From positions 1,308,806 to 1,349,273 of the forward strand of contig NZ_JABJWY010000034.1 in the NCBI RefSeq assembly GCF_013167215.1: a DNA stretch of 40,468 nt. Direction: 5' to 3'. This DNA comes from Sphingobacterium prati. Lineage in GTDB: Bacteria > Bacteroidota > Bacteroidia > Sphingobacteriales > Sphingobacteriaceae. The notes under the pieces are model-generated. The model ran no database searches, had not been told where the DNA came from, and saw only the letters and a list, made by a program, of their open reading frames with translations. This document shows positions 35,421 through 40,468 of the stretch, one piece after another. A program made the position numbers and the translations under genes. Position 1 is the stretch's first letter; each line of letters starts with the position of its first letter.

Positions 35421-35558
35421 ATGAAAAAAAATTCTGTCTACCGTTTTTCCAAAGCAAATAGGACGCTTATTGTTCTTTCTAATGTGAATGGCGAACTTTT
35501 TCTCGAAGAAACAATGGAAAAATATAATATTATCGAAAAAAGAACCATAGTTATTTGA
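35421..35558 (+). CDS. Small protein, 45 aa, unknown
   Basis: ATG 35421 to TGA 35556 encodes MKKNSVYRFSKANRTLIVLS, followed by an acidic then basic tail (FLEETMEKYNIIEKRTIVI). It lies 77 bp downstream of G-tract promoter A. It has no signal peptide or membrane helix. The gene is called because of the promoter, the Lys-rich MKKN start and the reasonable composition. No family is recognised, and it may be a leader peptide or a fragment. Confidence 0.4.
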   Translation: MKKNSVYRFSKANRTLIVLSNVNGELFLEETMEKYNIIEKRTIVI

Positions 35559-35950
35559 TGTGAAAGTAAGTACGAGATAGAATAGAAAAGCCTAATGTAG
35601 GCGTTAAGAACCTTTAATCCGGCTACGCATTAAAGTCAAAAATTGTGTCATTTGTTAAATTACCTCTTTGTTTGGAAAAAAAACAGCTAGCTATTTTATA
35701 TAGCTAGATCAGATAGGTATGTAGAAAAATTTTCCTTCTACACCTTTGGATCACGAATATTCTATAAAAGAGGCCTCTGAAATTACAAAAGGTTTACAAC
35801 AGTCCTACTTCCTTTATTCTATACTTAGCACAACGCACCCTTTTTCCGGATGGTCACACCAACGTATCTCATAATTAAGACATCCTTGGAGGCCTACTTA
35901 TTAAATTAACACCATAATCACCTTATATTCAAGAAGATACACATACAGAT
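35559..35950. other. 392-bp regulatory-looking gap with hairpins
   Basis: No gene is seen. CTAGCTAT (35687-35694) pairs with ATAGCTAG (35700-35707), and a second short hairpin GTAGAA...TTCTAC lies at about 35719-35741. CTTTAAT...ATTAAAG (about 35614-35636) may end the 45-aa gene transcript. The TPR-HTH gene starts at 35951, so its promoter should lie in 35740-35940; I find no exact TAnnTTTG there. Confidence 0.4.
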
Positions 35951-37465
35951 ATGCTAAAAAGTATTTTATTTAAAAATCTCATATTTTCATCGCTTTTTAT
36001 TTGCATATTCAATCTAATTGCCTGTAATGGAGAGCACCATACCAAAACAACGATTGACTCACTTTTGCTACAAGCCGATGACTCCCTTGAAATAAATCCC
36101 CTCAAATCATTAGCATATGCACAAAAGGCAAGTGTTATTGCCAACGCTACAAATGATTCGAAGAGAAGAGCGGAGGCATATTATTATATCGCTTATTCTT
36201 TAAATATCCTTGAAGAATATGAAAAATCTTATCCATCTATTGAAAAAGGCCTTAAAGAAAACGCATCCAAAATATACAAACCTTTAAAAGCTAGATTTTT
36301 ATCATTAAAAGGTTTTCATTATTCCCGACTTTACCTTTATAAACTGCAGGCGAAGCAACACCAAGAAGTAATAAATCTAACCATATCAAGAAAAGATCCT
36401 GAATCCGTGATGACGGCGGCACTAAGTCTGTCTTCTCTAGGCCTCTCATACACTATAGTCAAAGATTATGCTAATGCCCATCATTATATAGACAAAGCGT
36501 TGGACCATGCAAAATCAGTCCCAGACACAGTATATCAAAAACTAAAGAAAATTTACAAAGTAAAGGCAAATTTATGCTATTCCAAGGCGATGACCTACAT
36601 TGAACAATTACAGCCTAAGGAGGCCCTTCCTTTTATTCAACTGGCCTATCAACAAGCCATAGTAGATAATAGGCCGCTAACCCTATTTCTTGAACTATAT
36701 GCCGATTACTATATGCAAACTGGAAAAACGGAAACAGCCATTCAATATTATTTGCTTGCCATAGCAGACAAGAAAAAAAGAACTTGGAACAGATCAACTT
36801 CAGCAGACTTATATTTAAAAATATCTAAAAGTTATAATAAAATCAATCAGTATGAAAAAGGAGAAAAATTCCTTAAGTTATCTGCCTCAGAACGGCTGAT
36901 TGACGAAAATAAAAACAGAAAAAGAGTACAGGCCGTATTAGATAATATCGAAAAGCATGATATAATACTAAAAACTAGGGATAACCATTTAAAAATAATC
37001 CTCAGTATTGCTTTGTTAATAACCTTACTACTGTTTATCTGGAAGTACAAGGAATACAAATACAAAAAGAAAAAAATCTTGTCAGTACAAAAAATAGAAA
37101 TTGAGCAAAAGAAACAACTTATAGAGACCCTTGAGCTTAAAGTAAATGAATCATTTTCAGAACTTATTGAATTAGCTAAAAAAAACTCTCCAACATTTTG
37201 GGCACGGTTTCAAGAAATTCATCCGAGATTCTTAAATAGGATGCTGTGCATGGATGCAAATTTCAAGTCCTCCGAATTAATCCTATGTGCTTACATTTAC
37301 CTGGGGTTTTCAACAAAAGAAATTGCAGATTATACTTTTAAAGCAACGAAAACAATCGAAAATAATCGCTATAACCTGCGAAAAAAACTGGGGCTCGTAC
37401 CTGAAGAAGACCTGATCCTCTGGTTACGTAGCCGTGTAGACGACAATCCTCCAACAAAAGATTAA
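35951..37465 (+). CDS. Lipoprotein/membrane TPR protein with C-terminal LuxR-type HTH
   Basis: The 504-residue protein starts with a signal with lipobox (IFNLIAC, Cys25). It then has about 300 residues of TPR helices (AEAYYYIAYSLNILEEYEKS, ALSLSSLGLSYTIVKDYANA) and a transmembrane helix at about 348-364 (IILSIALLITLLLFIW). A short cytoplasmic coiled coil (about 370-410) and a LuxR-type HTH (about 440-495, FSTKEIADYTFKATKTIENN, YNLRKKLGL) follow. The sensing TPR part would be outside and the DNA-binding part inside, a one-component membrane regulator. G-tract promoters lie on both sides of the gene, and it precedes the peptide/fimbrillin genes, so these are its likely targets. Similar TPR-HTH proteins often flank fimbrillin genes in Bacteroidota. 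Confidence 0.85.
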   Translation: MLKSILFKNLIFSSLFICIFNLIACNGEHHTKTTIDSLLLQADDSLEINPLKSLAYAQKASVIANATNDSKRRAEAYYYIAYSLNILEEYEKSYPSIEKGLKENASKIYKPLKARFLSLKGFHYSRLYLYKLQAKQHQEVINLTISRKDPESVMTAALSLSSLGLSYTIVKDYANAHHYIDKALDHAKSVPDTVYQKLKKIYKVKANLCYSKAMTYIEQLQPKEALPFIQLAYQQAIVDNRPLTLFLELYADYYMQTGKTETAIQYYLLAIADKKKRTWNRSTSADLYLKISKSYNKINQYEKGEKFLKLSASERLIDENKNRKRVQAVLDNIEKHDIILKTRDNHLKIILSIALLITLLLFIWKYKEYKYKKKKILSVQKIEIEQKKQLIETLELKVNESFSELIELAKKNSPTFWARFQEIHPRFLNRMLCMDANFKSSELILCAYIYLGFSTKEIADYTFKATKTIENNRYNLRKKLGLVPEEDLILWLRSRVDDNPPTKD

Positions 37466-37630
37466 GAAATCCTCCTAAAAAATCAACTCCAAATCTGTTC
37501 AAAATTATTTATCATCATAAAATATTAAAATATTTTCGATAATAACAATACACAGCAGGCTCCCCAAGCGCAACCCAACACCTTGAATCAAGATTAAAAC
37601 ACTAAGAAACAATAACTTAACAAAAAAGGA
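37466..37630. other. Gap before G-tract promoter B
   Basis: No gene is seen between the TPR-HTH stop and promoter B. A near-perfect AT palindrome AAAATATTAAAATATTTT lies around 37519-37536 and could end the regulator transcript or bind protein. Confidence 0.4.
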
Positions 37631-37692
37631 GTAGTTCTTGGGGGGAGAGGTTTTTCATTTCTATTTCATAAAATATTCATGTTTGTATCGGA
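37631..37692 (+). promoter_or_regulatory. G-tract promoter B (upstream of the 53-aa peptide and fimbrillin genes)
   Basis: GTAGTTCTTGGGGGG (37631-37645), 41 bp, then ATCGGA (37687-37692). The box-to-core spacing is exactly that of promoter A at 35282. The TTTGTATCGGA core is followed by a leader of about 95 bp to the peptide ATG. Confidence 0.65.
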
Positions 37693-37788
37693 TTTCTAAG
37701 GACTCGCCTTGCTCCCGAAGAAGCTCGGCCATGTATTAAAATTCAACGACTAATCATTAACAATGATTTAAAACTTAAATAATTCAAA

Positions 37789-37950
37789 ATGAAAACAGAA
37801 AAGAGAACTTATGAAGCACCTGCTATCAGCGTGCTTACAATCGAACTGGAGCAAGGGATTGCTGCTGGTTCTGGAGGAACAGGTACCCCTAACCCTGGTG
37901 TAGGTGACTGGGGTGATGGTTCGGATGGTAGTGGTAATGGAGATTTATAA
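37789..37950 (+). CDS. 53-aa Gly/Asp-rich peptide with conserved-looking leader
   Basis: ATG 37789 to TAA 37948. The N-terminal half (TYEAPAISVLTIELEQGIAA, followed by GSGG) reads like a leader, and the second half is Gly, Asp, Trp and Pro rich (TPNPGVGDWGDGSDG). Short proteins with a YEAP..SV..IELEQGIAAGS start occur beside fimbrillin genes in Sphingobacteriaceae, from memory. The IAAGSGG stretch resembles a Gly-Gly type cleavage site of exported peptides, which is a hypothesis. The fimbrillin-like gene begins 36 bp downstream, so both are probably one operon under promoter B. It is too short for usual gene callers. Confidence 0.65.
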   Translation: MKTEKRTYEAPAISVLTIELEQGIAAGSGGTGTPNPGVGDWGDGSDGSGNGDL

Positions 37951-37986
37951 AATTAAGCTATTAAGAAACTACAAAATTAAATTTTT

Positions 37987-39633
37987 ATGAGAGTATTATA
38001 TAAAAAGCAAATAAATTGGACCATTGCTTTATTGCTGGTGGGAAGTGGTATCTTTTCAAGTTGTTCGAAAGATAAAGAACAAGTGGAAGAAACAGCCAAA
38101 GTCGAGGGGACTAAATTAATGCTGAACGTGTCGGGTATTAATGAAAGTCAACCTATTTCGACAAAGGGTTCTCAAGCAAAAGTAGCCGAAGCAAAATCAG
38201 GGAATACGAAAGTATTAGAATTTCCAGAATTTGATGCTGTCCTACAGACAGATAATAACGTACCATTTAAGGCAGCACAATCTTTAACGAAGGCAGCTTC
38301 AACTAGCGGTAGCTCAACAAGAGCTGCTGCTATAGAAAATGGGGTAAAATATCGTCTATACTTGTTTTCACAAGATGGGTCTCAATTGATTTCTTCTGAG
38401 CAGTTTATTGCCGGAACTCAGGGAACTATTGATGTGACGCAAGGAACAACGTATAAATGGGTGGCACTTTCGTATAATACAGCAGATGATGTTCCTAACG
38501 TAACTTCTGCTAACACCATAATCAGCCTTCCCGGCGGAAAAGATATCTTATATACATCGGGCGAAGTATCGGTCCCAATCGGTGGCAGTAGCGTCAATGT
38601 ACCTATCAATATTATGTTCAACCACAAATTTGCAAGACTTGGTATAGAATTAAATACACAAGGGACGTTTGCAAATATGAGCGGAGCAAAGGTCGCAGTA
38701 GCCGGAATTAAGACTGCATCGATTGATATCGCCAGCGGCGCCTTAAGTGACCTTGTCTCCGCCGACCACGAAATCCCGTTTGTCGACTTTAAGGACATCA
38801 ACGCACTTTATCAAGATGCTAAAATTGCCTATACGTACACAGCGGATCCAGCGGCAGTAACCGGCGGAATCAAAGTGAATGTCTCCAATCTGGCATTAGA
38901 GATTGATGACAACTCCACGCGTCAATTTTCGGCGACTCCTGTCAACTTTTCATTCAACATCACTCCGGTATTGGGAAACAGTCACCGTTTGTTGGTCAAC
39001 TTGATAGAATCTCCATTGACAGTGGAAGGGACCAGATGGGCTAGACAAAACATTTATTACCAAGCCGGACACAACCCTTATCGTTTTCACCACACGTATG
39101 CGCACTCCAATGCCAGAAATACATACTTCTCATTTAAAGGCCTTGTTCCGGATCAATTTGGCGTAAATAGTGACCCTTGTGCTCAGGTGTATCCTACTGG
39201 CGTATGGCGCCAGGCGAGTGAAAGCGATTTCAGAAAGCTCACTGGAATATTAGGAATTGGCGGTAAGCAAACGACTTACGGGTCAGTCAATAACCGTGGT
39301 TATTTTGAATATGATGCAAGTGGAACGGCCGCTCCTTATCCAAGCAACAAACTTCATTTTAACTTTAACGGTGGTAGTGACTCATTCGCTATTATCAATG
39401 GTATATTACAGATCAACCTGGCCAATTATGGTAACCGTGCCGAATTATGGACAGGTACATCGGGGATAGACCTTGGCGGGCTTTTTGGTTTTGGCGCATG
39501 GTATTATCATGCCGATAGAGGGGCTTTCAATATTCACAATGACGACCTTACAGCTAGCTTACTCAATGTGTCAGTAATTGGAGTCGATCTTGTAGAAACC
39601 CAGCTCAAAAACGTCCGTTGTGTAAGAAACTAA
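37987..39633 (+). CDS. Fimbrillin-family surface lipoprotein
   Basis: The 548-residue protein has a lipoprotein signal (GSGIFSSCSKDK, Cys26). Beta-rich sequence follows, with a FimA/Mfa-type N-terminal domain (RLYLFSQDGSQLISSEQFIA, YKWVALSYNTADDVPNV, then PINIMFNHKFARLGIELNT). The C-terminal half (WARQNIYYQAGHNPYRFHHT, WRQASESDFRKLTGILGIGG) resembles a ligand- or protein-binding fibrinogen-like region. Fimbrillin lipoproteins are processed and polymerised into surface fibres. Residues about 95-115 are Ala/Ser/Thr-rich and could be a processing stretch. No usher or second fimbrial subunit gene is seen. Confidence 0.8.
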   Translation: MRVLYKKQINWTIALLLVGSGIFSSCSKDKEQVEETAKVEGTKLMLNVSGINESQPISTKGSQAKVAEAKSGNTKVLEFPEFDAVLQTDNNVPFKAAQSLTKAASTSGSSTRAAAIENGVKYRLYLFSQDGSQLISSEQFIAGTQGTIDVTQGTTYKWVALSYNTADDVPNVTSANTIISLPGGKDILYTSGEVSVPIGGSSVNVPINIMFNHKFARLGIELNTQGTFANMSGAKVAVAGIKTASIDIASGALSDLVSADHEIPFVDFKDINALYQDAKIAYTYTADPAAVTGGIKVNVSNLALEIDDNSTRQFSATPVNFSFNITPVLGNSHRLLVNLIESPLTVEGTRWARQNIYYQAGHNPYRFHHTYAHSNARNTYFSFKGLVPDQFGVNSDPCAQVYPTGVWRQASESDFRKLTGILGIGGKQTTYGSVNNRGYFEYDASGTAAPYPSNKLHFNFNGGSDSFAIINGILQINLANYGNRAELWTGTSGIDLGGLFGFGAWYYHADRGAFNIHNDDLTASLLNVSVIGVDLVETQLKNVRCVRN

Positions 39634-39692
39634 TTTGTGCGTTCTTTTTACATGTATAATATAGTTATCCGGACAATTTGATGGATAACGGT

Positions 39693-39724
39693 AAAAAGCG
39701 GCCTACTTCGGTAGGTTGCTTTTT
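39693..39724 (+). terminator. Rho-independent terminator after the fimbrillin gene
   Basis: AAAAAGCGGCCTAC (39693-39706), a TTCG loop (39707-39710) and GTAGGTTGCTTTTT form a stem with two G-T pairs and a stable UUCG tetraloop, followed by a T-run. It lies 60 bp after the fimbrillin stop codon. Confidence 0.9.
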
Positions 39725-39795
39725 ATTGAATTACATCCTCCTTTCCTTCTTAATACACATGAATAATTATAACTGATTATGAAAATTTCGATTCA

Positions 39796-40257
39796 GTGGG
39801 TAACCTAATACCAAATTCGAATATTAGATGTTCACTGCAGCTTTTTCACGAAACATTTGTCGAAAATATCCCCTCACCTGTCCGTGAAGAACTTTTCAAT
39901 AATTTTCAAAAATATTTGGATACACTAAAAAAATTATTAGATAGCGACTCGTTGACTATTTGGATCGACGGATCATACACAACAAAGAAAATTGTGCCAA
40001 ATGATATGGATCTGGTTGTATTTATAAACCATACTTTAGTAGAAAATTTTGAGCAAGACCTTGAAAATTTTAAATTTCCAAATTCTTTAAGTAAATTTGG
40101 ATTAGATGCATATATTGTAAAGGTATATCCGAGAGATCATAAAAATTATCACTTTTATATAAGTGATGAAATGTATTGGAGAGATCTATTTGACAAGAAC
40201 AGACGTAATAGAAGGGGTATTAAGATACCCAAAGGATTTATTGAAATAAATAATTGA
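39796..40257 (+). CDS. Minimal nucleotidyltransferase (DUF6932-like), copy 2
   Basis: The frame opens at GTG 39796 (153 residues). It has the nucleotidyltransferase signature WIDGSYTTKKIVPNDMDLVV, with Gly59-Ser60, Asp70 and Asp72, matching the GS-x10-DxD core of MNT-type enzymes. A C-terminal segment (KVYPRDHKNYHFYISDEMYW) follows. The residues before GTG (ENFDSVGNLIP in the same frame) look like normal family sequence, but no ATG precedes them in frame, so a two-base change near 39783 may have damaged the start. Such enzymes transfer nucleotides to protein or RNA and several are antitoxins or toxins. The partner gene starts 7 bp after its stop. Confidence 0.8.
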   Translation: MGNLIPNSNIRCSLQLFHETFVENIPSPVREELFNNFQKYLDTLKKLLDSDSLTIWIDGSYTTKKIVPNDMDLVVFINHTLVENFEQDLENFKFPNSLSKFGLDAYIVKVYPRDHKNYHFYISDEMYWRDLFDKNRRNRRGIKIPKGFIEINN

Positions 40258-40468
40258 GAATCTAATGAAAAAGTCAGAAGTATATAATATTTTAGATCTC
40301 ATGGACGAAATCAAAAAAATTGATTCGCTTCTACTTCTTCATAAAAATGCAGAAGGCGGGGATTTCATGGCCTCTCAATACGAAGCAAAAAAGGTTAAAC
40401 TTGTAGGCGAACTTATTGATGCATTAGCTGCCCCTAAAGTACAATCTCCACAAAGCTTTTCTTTGATA
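40117..40468 (+). repeat. Copy 2 of the duplicated nucleotidyltransferase/partner module
   Basis: Same orientation and near-identical to 26452-26790, without the 13-bp deletion. It runs to the window end, so its right edge is not visible. Confidence 0.95.
40265..40468 (+). CDS. Small partner protein, copy 2 (truncated by window end)
   Basis: The first 68 codons are visible and are identical at the DNA level to the 96-aa gene at 26587 (MKKSEVYNILDLMDEIKKID onwards). Starting 7 bp after the nucleotidyltransferase it forms a two-gene unit. The C-terminal 28 codons lie beyond the window. Function unknown. Confidence 0.85.
   Translation, partial: MKKSEVYNILDLMDEIKKIDSLLLLHKNAEGGDFMASQYEAKKVKLVGELIDALAAPKVQSPQSFSLI

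Noticed and set aside
35282..37645. G-tracts as phase-variable promoters
   Set aside because: Six G residues are short for slippage, and both copies have the same length, so phase variation is not supported.
1..40468. CRISPR arrays, tRNA and rRNA genes
   Set aside because: No regularly spaced repeats were seen, and no tRNA or rRNA sequence was recognised on reading both strands.

Overview
The window looks like a Bacteroidota chromosome, most likely Sphingobacteriaceae (a Sphingobacterium-like organism). The reasons are two SusC/SusD outer-membrane uptake loci each headed by an ECF sigma factor and a FecR-type anti-sigma factor, TAnnTTTG -7 promoter boxes, a fimbrillin-type lipoprotein, TlpA-family thioredoxins, a DUF4843 protein, a PKD-like lipoprotein, and an AraC/hydrolase/cupin/carboxymuconolactone cluster typical of that group. 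No rRNA, tRNA or CRISPR array was seen. All family assignments were made by reading the translated sequence, without searches.

Layout. 1-3.4 kb: a gene-poor start with a small protein, a SAM methyltransferase, a DUF1275 membrane protein and the frameshifted remnant of an IS3-type orfA. 3.4-11.7 kb (minus strand): uptake locus 1, in transcription order ECF sigma, FecR, SusC with an STN domain, SusD and a TlpA-like thioredoxin, ending at an 18-bp perfect hairpin. 11.8-15.4 kb: a gutted sulfatase, an orphan coiled-coil protein, and a Crp/Fnr-type regulator followed by a PRISE-like reductase whose promoter carries two FNR-type boxes. 15.5-26.2 kb (minus strand): uptake locus 2, in order ECF sigma, FecR, STN-SusC, SusD, DUF4843, PKD-like lipoprotein and a TlpA protein with a helical N-terminal half. 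Neither locus contains an intact glycoside hydrolase or protease, so the substrate is not obvious.

26.3-29.8 kb is a graveyard of accessory and defence genes. It holds a truncated nucleotidyltransferase with its intact small partner, a KilA-N gene with an amber stop, a DUF1569 gene, a membrane-anchored acyl-carrier-like remnant, and an Abi_2 (AbiD/AbiF-type) gene broken by a frameshift and an internal deletion but still preceded by its own promoter and a terminator-like structured RNA. 29.8-35.2 kb: an AraC regulator and an alpha/beta hydrolase, hexapeptide acetyltransferase, cupin and CMD/ABM operon, ending in eroded SDR and SnoaL-like genes. 35.2-39.7 kb: a lipoprotein TPR regulator with a cytoplasmic HTH, a 53-aa Gly/Asp-rich peptide and a fimbrillin-like lipoprotein. 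Two upstream regions here share the same promoter-like architecture (a GTAGTTNTTGGGGGG box, exactly 41 bp, then ATCGGA). 39.8-40.5 kb: a full nucleotidyltransferase plus partner, a second copy of the module at 26.45 kb.

The signals most worth following are the twin G-tract promoters around the peptide/fimbrillin locus, the duplicated nucleotidyltransferase/partner module, the RNA-plus-Abi relic, and the paired FNR-type boxes matched to a regulator with an ExxSR recognition helix. Both ends of the window lie in repeats of the internal 26.4-28.6 kb region, which suggests it may be a whole contig that ends at repeats.
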